From Dromaius novaehollandiae (lineage: Eukaryota; Chordata; Aves; Casuariiformes; Dromaiidae), in contig NC_088130.1 of the NCBI RefSeq assembly GCF_036370855.1, positions 66,998,941 through 67,062,940 of the forward strand: a DNA stretch of 64,000 bases. Direction: 5' to 3'. A program made the position numbers and the translations under genes. The notes below the pieces were generated by a model. It searched no databases. It was given only the letters and a program-made list of their open reading frames with translations, and was not told where the DNA came from. Below, one piece after another: positions 10,301 through 25,300 of this stretch. Every line of letters starts with the position of its first letter. Position 1 is the stretch's first letter.

Positions 10301-13300
10301 TTATATATTTAGCAGAAAATAAGAGCATTTCTTAATCATGAATGGTGTTGCATTGCCCGCACGCTCTGCAGCGTTATGAATCACTGCTCTATAAACATCT
10401 CGTTGCCTGGCTTTGCATTACCACGCTGGTAAGCCCTGAAGGGCCAGATCCTGCCCGCTCATCTTGGAGCGGTGTTTGACGACACAAGTAGCTAATTGAA
10501 ACTAAGAGGCTCCCTCAAAGCTCAGCGCGAGGAGAGACCAAGAGTGGATGAAGCTTTGCTTGGCCGAAGTCAAGTGTCCTCAGTCTTCGTGCGGTGGGAC
10601 GTGAGGGTGTTGGTGGCTTTCGGAGGTGGGTGTCCAGGGCACGACGGTGGGAAAAACTCAACATCTGCTCAAAAGAAAGAAAAGAGCAGGGTCGCACTCA
10701 AACGCAGGAGACGTAGCATCCCCCGGCACCGACCCTTTCAGGCCCACGGCTCAAGGCAGGCAACGCTACACGCTAGGGCGCGTTGGAAAAAGCCTTATCT
10801 TGTCCAGGCGCTATCTGCGGTATCCCACAAATCTCCTGGGGCCGAGATAGGGAAAGAGGCTGCTTTCCGCGCAGCGATAGCGAGGAAGTATGTGCAGTCG
10901 CCAAATGCAGGGGGAGGGAAAAAAAGGAGGGCTCAGAGCACGCGGCTCTTATTGCTGGTGCAATTGCGTGTTTTCAGAGGGGTGGAGAAATGTGCCAAAA
11001 CTCGTGAACTTTCTTTCTGTTCAACAGTGCCTGCTGCAGGTGTGGATGCTGCTGTGAACGGGCTTTGCGGGACTTGCTGGAGAACGTGGGTTCTTGTCAG
11101 CATTTCATATCCCAGGGTGGTGCGGTCCAATAAGTCCTGTGGGCTGCTCTTCGCAGCCGGGGTGGCCGGGACTTCATCCCTAATGCACCAGAAGCTCTTT
11201 GGTGGTTTCCATCCAGCCCTCGCTGACCTAAACGGGAGCTTCAGTATTAATCGGAAATAATAGCATACTGTGTTTCCAATGCCACCGTGGGGAGAGTCCG
11301 GAGACGATAACGAACGTGGTTTGGGCTGCAAAGGCCGAGGGGTGCCTGGCAGCCCCGGGAGCGCAATGTCCCGTTTGCAGAGGGTGTCTTTGCACGTGGA
11401 CGGCTCCTGCGTGCGCACGGTTGGGTGCCAGCAACGCAGGCAGCCACAAAACCCACCGTCCCTCCTTCTTCGCTCTGCCGCTTGGCTCCGTCTCCGACTT
11501 CTTCGTTTATTGCATTAACTCATGACGGCTGAACTTTGGTCTTTGAGGCGGCTTCTTGAACCCGCAAGCTGAGAAACGGCAGCTCACTGGCAGCGCGTGG
11601 GAATGTGGTGCGGGAATCGAGCCCCGCAGCGAGGGATGTGGTGGCCAAAGCGGCACAAGGGGACGCGCGGGTTAGCGGTGGCTGTCGGATTAGCAGTTCA
11701 GCTGATGGCACGTCTCTTCCCCCGGACTGCTTGAGACTGGGGCTATGTGAGAACAGATATACCTGTTTTTGATGGTGATTATTATTTTCCAGTTCACTGG
11801 CTGAAAATTTACTTTCCTGGCTTTATACTGTTTTGGGGTTTCGCAGCCAAATGGGGGGGGGGGGGGGGAAGAGCTTTTAAGTGGTTCATTTGAACAGAGA
11901 TGAAACAGGCCACAAACCCAGAAGTGAAACACGATCTTATGGCAAAGTCTAAAACAGCATCAGCTGGAGGTAAAGAATGAAAAGGCTGCGTCGTAATCTC
12001 TCGGTCAGGTTATTCATACCGAAACACTTCAGCTAGCTGTAATTTGTTTCTTATTGGAGAGATGGAGTCGGTGTTTCACACTCACTGGGGCAGCACGACG
12101 TGGTCAGGCAAAGAGCCTGCCCCGGGGCTTTGGCCATGCCCAGGAGCCAATGCCAGGGAAGAGGTTTGCAAGGCGAGAGGCACCAGCAGATGCTTTCCCA
12201 GGTATTTCTGCAGTGAGCTGGTAGCACCAGGGTCTGTGAGCTGGGGTGGCATCTGGCTGGTCACGCTGAGTGGCTACAAGGGTCCTTTGGCCCCCTCTGC
12301 GTCCTTCATCCCCCGTCCGCATGTCTTTCAGTAACGGTGGGCTCGCTCAAGTAAGCTGCTTTGGCGCAAAGGGACACATGACATGTTCTCCATGGCCTTG
12401 TTTGATTTGTGCAGGAAAATAGCTATGCCACATGATTAAAAACTTGCCTGTGGAAACCCTGGGTGTTTTGCCAAAAGACGTAATGCAAGTGCTCTGGAAA
12501 TGAGATCGTTTCATCTTGTTATGAGTCATCAGCAAGGAAACCCTCTGTTGCCAGATCCCTATGGCCCATTTGGCCATCCAAGTGCTTCTTCTCTAAAACT
12601 CCTTTAAAAAAACAACCAGGCAAGGCTGGAAGGGTTACACCAGGGACCCAAGAGGAAAAAATTATCCATGAGCGGTTAAAAGCATGGAAGAGTGGGACAT
12701 AGGCCGAGGGGGTGAGAGACGAACCCAATTCCTCCTCCCTTGGCCAGTGGCAGGGTCCTTCCATCAGGAGTTGGAGGAGGGCGAGGTGGCACGAGGGAAG
12801 CCAACACACGCTTGTTAAGTGCCAGATTTGACACTTTCTTCTCCCATAACAAATGGTTTTGAGCACCGTTAATAAAATCAAGGGCCAGACCTCGACAGCA
12901 TCCAGAAAGCTCAGAGTGGTTTTTGGGATGTGTTATCCTGGCTCCTGCATTCGTCCGGACCATGCGGCCTCAGGGTTCGGTCTGAGCTGTGCTGAACCCC
13001 CTCCCCTGTCCTGGGAGCTCCTTATCCACGGCTCTTAACCCGGGCTGACCTCTGTGCTGGGGGACGTGGGCACAACCCCCTCATCCTCTATCCGCAGAGA
13101 AGCGACGTGTGCCGTCCTTCAGCAAATGCAGGCTGATCCCATATCTTAAGGTTGGAAGAGATCATTACCATTGATTAGTGCAAGGAATCAGACTAAATAG
13201 GCTACAAGCCAAACCTGATCATTCCCCCGTCAAAGCCCATCATTTCTGCATCCAGCCTGTTCCGTGCAAGACCCAGAAGTGCTCCTGGCCAGCACTGCTG

Positions 13301-16300
13301 TTTGCACTCTATTCACTTGACTTCTCTATCTTTACCGGGTTCCTTTCCCACCATGCGCTTTCTCTGGTTGTTTTAGGCATCTGCCATGTTCTCCCCCTTG
13401 GGCGTAGTGGGTTTTCTTGAATTACTCCTTCCTCGCATTCGTTCTCCAGGCACCAAAGCCACAGAATTGCACAACGGTTGAGGTTCAAAGGGACCTCTGG
13501 AGACCATCTTGTCTCCATCAGGGCCGGAGCTGGTTCCAGGCCCAACCTGGGAATGCTGGGGGCACGCAGGCATGCTGGTTGGGTGCGTGGGGGGGTTTAC
13601 GAGGGAGAAAGGCGCTGCTCTCCATGGGAAAGCACGCCCAGAAGACCCAGGACCTCCTTAGGAGCTCTGCGTTCACTGCCAGGACCAGGAGACCGTGCTG
13701 GTGGGAGCTGAAGAACGAGTGCTGTCCTCTGCTCGCCACCCCAGAGGGTGGCTGTGATTTATACCGTAATAACAACCGGTGCTGGGAGCTCAGTGATGAG
13801 TCGGGCTCTCCAGTAACAGCAGCATTAGCTTTAAAGCAGCACTTGTCGTGCAGAGAGCACTCTGCCAGGAGAAGGGAGTGTGGGCAGGTGACATCGCAGT
13901 GGGGCATGTGAGTGGGGCTGTCTGCCCCAGCACCCCCCTTCCATGCCGCGGTGCCGGCCGGGGATGGGGTGCAGGTCCGTTGTCCGGCCTCGCTCCTTCC
14001 AGGAAAGACTGTGTTTAGAGGGGGGGTTGTCTGACAGATGCTTTCCAAGAAAAATGCCAGCACCTGGTCTGCCCGAGGGGGATGGGGAGGCAGCAAGGGC
14101 TCATCCCGTAGAAGCTCACGGAGGCCTCACAATTCAAACAGAAAAACAGGGGGAAGAAAATGCTTTACAGAAAGGCAATCACTGAAAACATCCCTCGGGG
14201 AGAGCTGCCATCCAGGCCAGCTCTGGAGCTGGACGCCCTTGCAGTGGCGCTGGGCACCTCCTGCAAGGCAGGGCTGGGCGAGTGGGTGCCAGCGGGGAGG
14301 AGGGACGTGCCAGGGCTTCAGCCACCCCATCTGGAGCTGCCTCCTCCGCAGAGGACCTTGGGGGAGTCCTCTCCGAACCCAGCCCTCCGGAGGTAAGTTG
14401 GATGGAGTGGGCGGGTGTGCGGAGCTGGCATCCTGCCCCAGGAGCTGGAACGCGTCTCTCCAGCCCCTGAACAGACCCAGCTCCTGGTTGCTTTTCCGTC
14501 TCCATGTTTCGGCATAAAGAACAAGTCCGTTCCTAGCGCTGCCGTGACGCACGCCCATTCGCGTCGCTCCAGGAAGCTGGAGCTTTTAGAAAGCCAGCAA
14601 GTATAATGAGACTTTGTGATTTAAACAACAGCAACACAAAAAGCCCCCAACACAACAGTGACATGAAAATGCAAAGCATTTGCCAAGGTCCAGATACCAA
14701 AAGGCTGAAGAAAAGGTGCTTTGTTCTTACTCAGGCCTCCCGCGTCGCCCCGCAGTTTGAGGTTGGCTGGAGCACAGCCTTTAAGCTGATCCCTCCTCCC
14801 TCTTTCCTATCCTTGCAGGTTAGCAGAGGCTTGTGTCATGTATTTGCTCCTGAAGCGTAGATTTTGGTGGAGCTCAGGTGTGGAAGTGCTGGGTGATGGC
14901 AGAGGAGAGGAGCGCACAGCACTGCTGTGAGCCCAGGTGGCTTCCAGGGTAGCTGGCTATGGACCAGGATGCTTATCTCCATGCTGGACCATGGATGCTG
15001 GAATGTTTACAGTCAAATTAGGAAAAGGGAGGGGGCAGAAATCACGTAAGTGGCCAAAATGGGTGGAATCCCCTCGGCTAAATCCAAATGAGGAGTAGCA
15101 ATGCCCACTGTGTGAGCAGCGCTCCTCCATGGCAGCCCTCGCTGGTGGGTCTCGCCGACATCCCATGGGTGTTCCTGGGCTGAGTGTCTGGTCATTGGCT
15201 CCTTCTGGAAGCCAAATTTGGCTGACAGGTTAGGGATCTGTGCACCTATCTGGTGGGGCTTGGTCAGCCAGTTCAGGCTATGTCTAAGACAACCGGTTTA
15301 GAAGTTAGCAGGATTGCTTAGGAAATACAAGACAAGGGTTTTAGGCCTCCTAAGTATCCTCTTGCCTGGGGACTGAGGAGCACTGGGAAGGGGGAAAATG
15401 CATGCAGAGAGGAGAGGAGAGCCCAATCTTTGTCCATCTCTTGAAGCCATGCCACCCTGGACCTGCGGCCCAGTAAACACATGTCCGAGAGGAGCTCTTC
15501 CTCGGTGGCTGGGGCTCACGGCCAGAAGCGTGGCTGGTGGACTGCTCTTCACGGCTCTGAGCGTTGCCCAGTGCCTCTTAGAGCAAACTGCCTTGCATCA
15601 GCTCGTTCGTGCCTCAGGGTATTGGGAAACGGATTACTAGGTAAGAAAAATCTTGAAGGGGCAAAGGAACACGGTGCATGCGATTTGGCCCTGGCCAAAG
15701 CTGCATGTCGAGTGTAGGCTGAAACATCTGTTTTTGGTGAACATCTATCTGTGCTTGAGTCCCTAAGAAAGCGAGATTGTTTTATGATATTGTATGGTTG
15801 CCTGAAGCCCCAAGGAGTGCTTGATAATGAAAGATAAAGCTCCCTGTGTAATACACATGCCAACACCAGTAGCGACAGTGATGCATCCTCTCCATTAGCT
15901 CCCATCCACTGATTGATGGGCCTGTCTACATGAGATGAACTGTAATTCAGCTCTAGTCCCTTTCTGGCTTCTTGGCCTGCCCTCTTCATTAACTCTTGTA
16001 TGATAAACTCCCTCGTGGTTTCGGACCACTTGGTAATTGCTTCAGACTAAGCGTCACCTCCTAGGGAGGACGAGAACAAAACCAGCTCTTCGTGAAGGCC
16101 AGCTGGCTCCCAGGGCCATGCTGGGAGCATCTTTTCTGGGTTGGTGGTGACGCAAAAGTGAAAGATGCTGTCAGCTTCACACTTGGCACCGCAGGGTTGG
16201 CAAAAGGAAGAGGATTGCTAAAAAGAACACATTCGGGGGATTTTAGAAATTTATTTTTGTTAGGGGGTAGGGGAACTTTTTGCAGCTCATTTTCAAGCTT

Positions 16301-19300
16301 TCTTTTCAACCTTGCTGATGAAAACGATACTTATTCTTGTCTTTGAATGAAAGCTGACATTCCTCTGTGCTTCAGTGGCTGGGGGCCCAGCTGCAAGAGC
16401 CTTGCGACCACCCTCTCTCCCCTGCACTGCCACACGAAGCACACAAGGACACGTCACTGGTGGGAATATCTGTGCTAGGGTGTGATTTCCTTCAAGCTTG
16501 GGTCGGGGGAAGAAGCAGTGGGTGATCCCCTTTGCCAGCCTTCCCCAAGAGAGATGGGCCACGGTACCACGGGCCAGACCTGGAAGCTGTCAGAAGGTCG
16601 AGGGGAAAAGCAGCAATGAGGACAGGAGGGCCATGCCGTGGCTTGGGGATGCTCATCAGCCTGAAGAGAGGTCCTAGCAGCATTTGTGCTCTCCTGCTGA
16701 AGGCCACAGACCTCCGCAACCGTTTGCAGTGCTGTGGGAACCCAACAGTGTCTGAGCTGGGCAGGGAGGAGAGGTGGCCCTGGGTGGGCTTTGGCAAAAT
16801 GAAGGGAAGAGGAGACTTTTGTCAAGCAAGTTTAGCTGAACCTCGGCTCTGTCAGACTGCTCCGCAGTGCTGGGTGATTTGGTTGAACACGGCACATCTT
16901 TTCATAGGGAAAATCAGGGATTTAGGAGTTTGTCAACTCTGCCCAAGCTGTATCTGTAGTACAAGGGCCCCTATGCCTTTAACTATATTGAAGTTAATGC
17001 TAGTGGGGCGATACACTGCTGTGCTACTAGCTAGAAACACAGACAGCCAAAATCCATATACTCCATTGAGCAGAAGAGTAAATCACCTGAACCTGGGGTC
17101 CTCAGGAGGAAGTTTTCCATCCATACAGCTGTTGTTGTTTCTCTAAAAAATAAGAATAGTTCCCATTGTAAAATGTCAAAAATCAAAATTCACCCATCCA
17201 GGTTACTCGGGATGGTGGGGGGGGGGAAGGTATTTGGGACTTGGAGGCTGCCTGCAAACTCCTCTCTGGGGCTAGATGGGGTATGGTTTTGTAGTATCTC
17301 TCTCTTCAAGCCACAAGGGAAATTTTAGAAGTGCCGCATGCGTCTCAGCTTGTATTCTGGAGATGCCAGGCTTAGACAAGCGTAAACTTAAAAGCTTGGA
17401 TCCTCACTTTAATTCCTTTTTGTTTGTCACGAAGAGCTCTGTGGAGTAAACAGAGTTTGTGGCTTGGGAGCAGATTTTGTTTTTCCCTAGTGCTGGGGTG
17501 AATCTGAAACACACCTCTATAATTACTACTTTTCCTCTCTTATTTTTGATATCTGCCAGAACCACTGAGCAATGAGCATTACGTAGGTCAGTACTGTTCA
17601 TGCAGTATTATTTCACGCTGCTGGCTCCTCTTCCACGTGACATCCGCCAGGACCCCCAGGTGCTTTTCTGCAAAGCTTCTTTCTCGTGTCATTGCACGGG
17701 GCTCTTCCAGCCCCGATGCCGGACTTTGCGTTTGCCTTTGCTGAACTTTGCTGCATCCCAGGGCAGCTTCCCAAAACCAGGAGCACAACAGTAAGACAAC
17801 GATATTCCCCCTACCCACTGCCAAAACAGGGCTCTCCCTTCTCCCATACCCTTCCATAACATCTGGCTCTAGACACTTTCCTTCTGCTCTCCAGTGGAGT
17901 GTCCCCCACCAAAAAAGGGGACTTTCTGTGGGAAGGGAGCGCCACTTGCCTGGCCACATCTCCCGGGCATCTGTGCAGAGAAGGTCCCAAACCACCATGG
18001 GTCTGCCCATGGTCATGCAGCCAGTCTGCATCTGCGGCTGGGAGTAGAAACCCACTGTCCCCAAAATGCTGGACATGCTCCCGCTTCCCTCGGCCAAGCT
18101 GCCCCTGAAGCATTCCCCAACTTCAGCCCTGAGCGGGAGGGAAAATGAGCCGTGGAAGAGCAGTGAGCTGTTGCCTTCCGGGCCTTTTTCTTCTGGTTAG
18201 GCTGTTATCCGAGGTGTCTCCATGGGAGCATGGTACAGCTGGCCATGCGGCCAACCGCCCGGCTGATGCTTTTCACTTGGGTGCTCCTAGGTGAAGAAGT
18301 GTGGAAAAAGCACGTGTGGGTCTGGGTGGGCAGCAGACGTGCTGACACAACATGATGATCCCATCTCGGACTCTGTGGCCTTCCCTAAGGTCTAGTAAGT
18401 GTCTTTGGTCTCCTGCCTTCATTTCTCCATATACGTAACCAGCGATACCCATCCTGCAGGCAGGCGGAAGATGGAGCTGCCACCGGCTGTTAAGTTCTGG
18501 GGATAGTACAAATGTGTATCATTCGGCTCCTTTGTCGGTAAAATTCCTGCAAAAAATGTAAATGTAGATAGGGAAAAGTGGATTGCTGGTTTTCCTTCTC
18601 TTTTCCATGGTCCCTATTAAGGAAACGTCACAGGAGATGTCTTTAGAACTGCAAAACCATGGTGAAACATCTCTGCTTTCTTTAGGAAATCTTCATATCT
18701 AGAAACAAAACAAAAAGCTGACCGAGTTGAGATTTTTGACAAAAAGTAAAAAACACAATTCTTTTTTAGTGTCTTGGACGTACATACATATCTTTTTTTT
18801 AAAAAAAGAATGGTTTTAATGTTCTTCCGCTTTAATCCAGGGTCAGGTATTCTCACAAGGCCACATACTACAATAGTGAGAACGGTGACTCAGATCTCAT
18901 CTTTTCTGTGAGATCTGCTTAAAAATAACCATCTGGGGGAAAACTAGATTGCCGAGACTAACGTTATGACCTTGTTATCTAGATGGATAGTTCAGTGCTC
19001 TGATCAATAGTTTTGCTCTCCCCATATATTTCATAAAGCTTAGCTTTTTGAGTCCAACACCTACTTTTGGCAGTACCAACTGAGACAGTGCCACCGAGTT
19101 TCGTTGCTGCTTTAGAAAAGCAGTGGATTTGTCAAGGTAAATCAGATCTGTAGTCACCGAAAGGGAATTAATGTGAAATGCCTCGATGTTAGTTTTACAG
19201 TCACTTTAATAGCAGTAACTATGCTATTAAACTGATTTGCCCATATTTAACTCTTATTTGTACTCAAGTGGAATAAATGCTCCGCTTTTAGGAGGATGAA

Positions 19301-22300
19301 TTTTACAGAGGAAAAAAGCTATTATAAACCTCCAAGAGCTTTGGCACTAATGACACAACATCTTAAAGGCTGAAACCCAGACACCATTTGCTGTGGTAGG
19401 GCTTCGGGGTCCTGCTTCATCCCCTCCCCTTCCTCCTCCATGTCTTTCCTCCCACCCCAACTGCAATGTTAAAACATCTCTGATGTGATGGTTTCAGACC
19501 TGGGATGGGCTTATGTGAGGCCAGAGACCGGGAGTCCTGCAATGGGGAAGATCTTGTAGCATCTTTAAATCTGACCCCTCTTTGCGACAGGCAGGAATCT
19601 TGACACCGGGATGCAAAACCTTTCATCTTGCTTATAAAGCGAGGGGCTGAAATATGTTGCAGGGTGCGAGGGCTGGAAACGGAGATGGAACAACATTGCT
19701 GAAATCTGTTTTTTTTTTCCCTCTGTCTTTAAAGGGAAGCTCGTACTGATTTGTTACAGGTCAGGAAAACTTAAGCTGTGATTTGTAGAAGATGAATGGA
19801 CTTTTAAAATCAATTTTGTGCTCCCCTGCGTCTGCGGGGTGCCAATCACTGTGTGCTGGCGCTGACCGCGCTGCCCGGTTCCTCTTGCAGCATCATTAAG
19901 ATGCTAGGGCTGCTTTCATTATGTGGAGGCTGAATCGAGCCACTCGTTAATGGAATTGAGCTACCTGACCTTAATGTGTGACTGATATTTAATTTGAAGT
20001 TTCTCTGAACGCTGGCAGGCTGCAACAGAAACAATATTGGTCCCGCAACGCAAAGCCTCAGCCCCAAGAAGACATCAAAATAAATTAAATTTAATAATTA
20101 GCAGAAATCCTTGGGGCTTCAGGGTCACATTTGGAGCTAAATGAGGTGGATTTTTTTTCTTCGAAACCGCACAGATTCCTGGCAGGCTCTTGTGTACCAT
20201 GGGGAGGAGGCAGCACAGTCTGTTCACCTTGGACTGAGGGAAAATTTCGTGGGGGTCCCATGGGTGCGTGTCCCCGTACTGTTGCCATCACCGCCCTCCC
20301 AGGCACCTTCGGTTCACCAGGCTGATGTGCAGTGGGACCCAGATCCATGGGGGCCCTGTGGGGTCCATACATACCCGGCGTCAGGGATGAGAGAAGGAAA
20401 AGCAGGAGAAGGGCACCCCAGAGCTGGGGCACCTCATCAGGGGGAGGACATGGGTCTCTGTCCCAGTTTCGGACAGGTCCTGCCCCACGAGTACTGAAGA
20501 CAGAAGGTGGGAGGAGGTGTCACAGCTGGGACCCAAACTGGCCTTTTGCCATGCGAGTTCCCTCCGCACTGGATTCGGGAGCTGGTCCTCCCCTCTCTAA
20601 TTACAGTCTCCTAAATGCCTCCTGAAGGTCCAGGGCCATCGCTTAGTAAAAAGCATTTTGAGATCCTTTGGGAAGGTCTCCGGTCTTAGATGCAAGAGTG
20701 ACCTCCACACACGCAGTCTGAGCTGCCTTACGGTCCACGAGGCTGTAGCTCCTGCTAGAAACTCGGCCCTGTGGGTCTTCTTTGGCTTGTGTTACTGGCG
20801 GTGGCAACGCGCTAATCAGCCTGGGAGCCCTGCTGAGGTTGTAACTGTAAAAGCCCTGCAAGCATCGGGTGGCATGGGAGACCTTGCCGGTCACACGGCA
20901 AATGACAGTGCGGTCCCCAACAGCTCACCAGGAGCTGGCGAGGATGCAAGCTCTTGGTGAGGGACACGCAGGCGTGCAAAATGCCTTTCTGCGGGAGGCA
21001 AGTAGAGGAGAGGACCTGGTCCCGGTTCTGCCGTCCAAAACCAAGTTTGTTCTCTTTCCCCTTCCACTTTCTTCCTTTGTAAAACGGGGTGTGTTAACCA
21101 GCTCGGTTCTCACTGTGCTGGGTGAGCACTCTGTGGTCCCAGCGTGCTATTTAACTACAGAGTTCGCTACCTTGGGAGCACTGTGATTCACCATGACACG
21201 AAAAGTCTGCTTGAAGGCTCTGCCGAGGAACCGAAATCAAACAAATTCCAAATGGTCTCACAAATGAAGCTGAAAGGTCATAACAATATCAAGCGAGGGG
21301 TCATGTGTTGCACGACAAGCCTCTGCTAAATATCAACCAAAGATTAGTCCATCCTCTCTGAAAGGCCAAGAGCTATAAAGGCCCTGAATTCCTTCTGTCA
21401 TATGTTCAGACCCACAGTGCCTAAAAACGGCACAAGCCACCTATCAAAGGGAGATACAACTTCAGGAACAGCAAAGTCAAGGGAAAATGTCGGGCTGGTG
21501 AGGTATGTGAAAATGAATTTGGAAGATTCGTAGGTTTTTAAGGCCAAGAGGGACCTGGAGATCACGTGGCTAGTGCTAATTAATTTGGCATTTTGCCGAG
21601 CGTCGTCATCCCTGTTTAATCAGCAGCTGTGAAGCAGAACGTTGTCCATCTGCCAGTCTTACGTCCCAGCTCCTGGGAACGGGAGCATCGCACCTCATAC
21701 AGCTTGAATGGAGGGACAACCACTCTGAAAGATGAATTTCTTGGGGTGGGGGGTGGAGGAAAGCTTGAGCCAGTTTGAGATTTATTAACTGTTTATTTAG
21801 GCCTGCATTGAGGTGGGAAAAGCAGTCCTTAGTCGGGCTGTGCTGTATAGTTGGATCTGCTTGGCCGTTTCTGAATATCCATCAGATACATCACCAGATT
21901 CTGTATTTGTTTGAAAAAGCTGGCTTTTTAAAGGCTTTGTCTGACATCAGTGCTGTCTGTCAGTGCAGGAACTGTGCCAAACCCGAATTTCATCTGGGAA
22001 AGAGGAACAGCAGAGTCAAGGAATCGGTTTAGCTAGGAGTTAAACTCTTGCGGAAAAAGTTCGGTAAGACTGCGGATTTCTTACCAAGGTCACCAATCTT
22101 CTTCTGACAATACCATGCTAATTTATCTGGCAGATTCCTTGGCTCTTGTGATGACATGGGTTGCTGGTCTAACTGGATTCAGTAATTCTCCCCTAGTCCA
22201 ATTGCTGGTACCCAGCACTGGATCTCCTGTGACCTCTGGAGGTCCAAGACCAGGAGGTGAGGGAGCTGCTGGGTCCCACACCCATGAAAGCCGGTGCACA

Positions 22301-25300
22301 ACTGTGTGCGGGCCCGGTTGGGTGTGCGGTTGCCATCGGCTGGGTGTTTCGCTGCGTTCGGGGGGCTGCTAAGGTGCTGGTGCCGTCAGGGCACCCCAGT
22401 GCCCAGCTCTCCAGGGAGAGCAGCAGTGCCAAAAATGCACATTTTCCCGGCTGTGGCATCCTTCCCTTCCTTACCTCCGCCTGACAGCTCACCCCACTCC
22501 AGGCATTGCCACTTGTTGTGTTTACAGGGCACTTAACCAGCCCTATAAATTGTCTATAGTTTACTCTGTAACCTGAGCGAGCTACTCAAAAGGGATGAGA
22601 CCGAAAACCTTTTCTTTATTTCTTCGTTTCCGTATGCGTGGCCCTGAGCACTGAATTCCTCCTGAATTCCAATTTTGTTTCTCAACAGCGAGGCTGGCAT
22701 TGGAAAACAAGCTAATGGAGGTGACCCGGTGCCGTTAACAGGCCTCTCCAAGGGAGTTTGCTGGTCGACGGACTAGTCCAGCAGCACTGAGGGCTGCGTA
22801 ACCTCTGTGTGCCCGCCGTGCCTGCTGGTTATGTTAAATGGCAGCGTGCAGGTTTCCAAGGTAGCTGTAATAAAACAGCATCCACCTGAGAGAGGAAAAT
22901 GTTTCTGTCTGAGCGGGCTCGGCAAAGCCACTGTCAGGAATGGTAAAAATCATAACGGGAGGTCAGTTCGGGTCCCATCCAGGCTATTTGTTCCTGCACA
23001 CGATAAGAAGAGACAGGACTTTAAAAAAAAAAAACGTTAAAGGGAGATAAACCGTCCTGCCATTAGCTTGGCAACCCTTCAGCTGTGTTAGGGCCACCTG
23101 GTTTAACATGTCCCCTCTCCTGCACTGTGTCCCCCACGATGGGGCCCCTTCTTCTCCCAGCAGCTCTGCTGGGTTCCTGGTGCTCCCCGTACTGCAAGGG
23201 CACCCACCATGCGTGACCACATACCCTGTGGTTGATTTAAGGCAAGGGCTCCTCATTCAGGCTGGTTTCTCACCTCGTGCCACCCAGTTTAGCTCTGAAC
23301 TAGCCCATTGAACTAGGCTGGCAGGGAGCAAACTCCTGGAGGTCACATCTTACTTGAGGAAGAGAGACGATTTTGCTGCCAAGGTCCCTCTCCTCCTTCC
23401 TCCTGCAATCTCCTCATCTTCCTGAGCCCCTTATTCCTCCTGCAGTGGCTGGCCATACCTGAAAAAGAAACAAAATAAAAAATTGCAGGTCCCCTTTGGA
23501 CTACAGATTGCATATGGACCTCCCTTGTCACTGGGTAGTCCCATTCTGGATTTGCCAGTGGTCTCTGGGTCCTTGATGTTCACAGGCAGCTCTGCAACAC
23601 TTCTTTTCTTCAAGGTGGTGTCATGTGCTTCTTTAGGCTATTTTAATTACTAGTACCCTATTGCCTTTAGGTCTAAAAGGAAAAAACAAGCCCTCCAGTG
23701 AGACAAGCCCGTGGGGTGCAGATGGACGCTCTTCTCTCTTTCAGATAGATTAAAGCTAGTATGGGTGGTTTTGCAGTGTGGATACACCTGGCGTATTGAC
23801 CTGGTGCTAAGCAAATGCTTCCCAGCCTTGGACCATGACTGGCACTTTCTCCAGGAACCAAACAGTGGGAGTTGGGTTATTTCCCATCCGAATAAGAGGT
23901 GTGGACACCTTTTGGTTGAATGTAGCTTGGACCTCGTGTTGCCATTTGCTCACCTAAAAATCCTCGCAAGGGCATCATTGCCACCAAGCGGGTCTTCCTC
24001 TCTTGGGTGGCTGCATGTAGTTGCTCTGCTGCGTTGGGGTAGCTTCACATCAGAGCCTTCTTGCTGTGACTTCTCCACGCTTCAGTGCTGCTTGTGGCCA
24101 GCGTTATTTGAGGGCAGACATCCAAAAGCATACCTGCGTCTTCGGGCCGTTTGCTTCTGGTTCCCCACTCCCGGGTTTGGTGGGTCACCCGGAGCTGCTG
24201 CTGGTGCACGTCTACACCGTCTGCGGGCAGCGCGGTGGGTCTCAGGGTCGCTCAGGCAGTGCCGGGCTGCCCTGACCGTGTGAACAGCTGAAAAACAGGA
24301 CGTCGCAGGGCCACAATTAAAACAGCAATCCGTCCTCGAAACGTTGCCGGCGTTGATTAAAGGGCTTGGGGAATTTTCCGGTGGTTTAGCCCCTGCTGAA
24401 CGTCAGGCCTTTGCTTAATGTGCCAAAGATTGAATAATCTGGCATTGCAAGTCACCTCTGGAAATCCCGGCTGGGTGAACAGAGCTGCCAGCCCTGCACA
24501 AAAGGCGTTGATCCTTTTAAAGAGCAGAGATTAAAAAGGCAAGATATTTGAGGAACGGCATTGTGGATTGTGTGTATCCGGGGGGGAAAAAAAAAAAAAA
24601 AAGCTGCCATTCCTTCAGTATAAGCTGCTTTTTCAAAATTATCTGAAGGTAGGAAAACAAATCCCAAACATTTTTCTTTTCTCATTTTACATTCTTAAGC
24701 TGGAAAAAAAAATGGCTTATGAGATTTAAGCTATTTATTACCAAACAAAACCGCATCTGGTCTGTGTGCTTCTATGCCAAGTTTTGGCCTCATGAGAGCA
24801 CAAATGTCAAGAGTTATGAGCCCTTCGAAAGTGAGGTTTATGATGGAAACGTTGACTTAGGCTTAACTCTGTCGGGGCTGCCGGATGTTGTTAGAACATT
24901 TCAGAAGCCGGGAAATAAGACTCTGCCCGTGACACGAAGCCATACCTGCAGCATCCCACTCGGTTGCCACCAGGCCACCAGCAGTCCTACTGTTTCTGCC
25001 TGTGACATTATCACTTACTCCCTGATGACCGCTTCTCAGTATCGTATTTACCAGTAAAATTATGCATTTATTTCTGAAGCGTTGTGCATGCAGCAATACA
25101 GAAATTGGATACTCTTGATGGAATAAGCAGGAATCTGATTTCTATTCCCCTGGAAGTGGCAAAGCAAGTGGCTTGCCACTAGCCTGCTTGGACTTCAACG
25201 GGAGGGTAAATCATTCATAAAAGGGTGGATTTTCCTGCCAGAAGTGACAGATGCTGTCATCTACTCCGTCCTCCTCCACGGGACTCCCCTAAATTAATTC

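Noticed and set aside
10496-11260. 254-codon plus-strand frame
   Set aside because: Isolated inside intron 1, with no recognisable domain and overlapping equally plausible frames on both strands.
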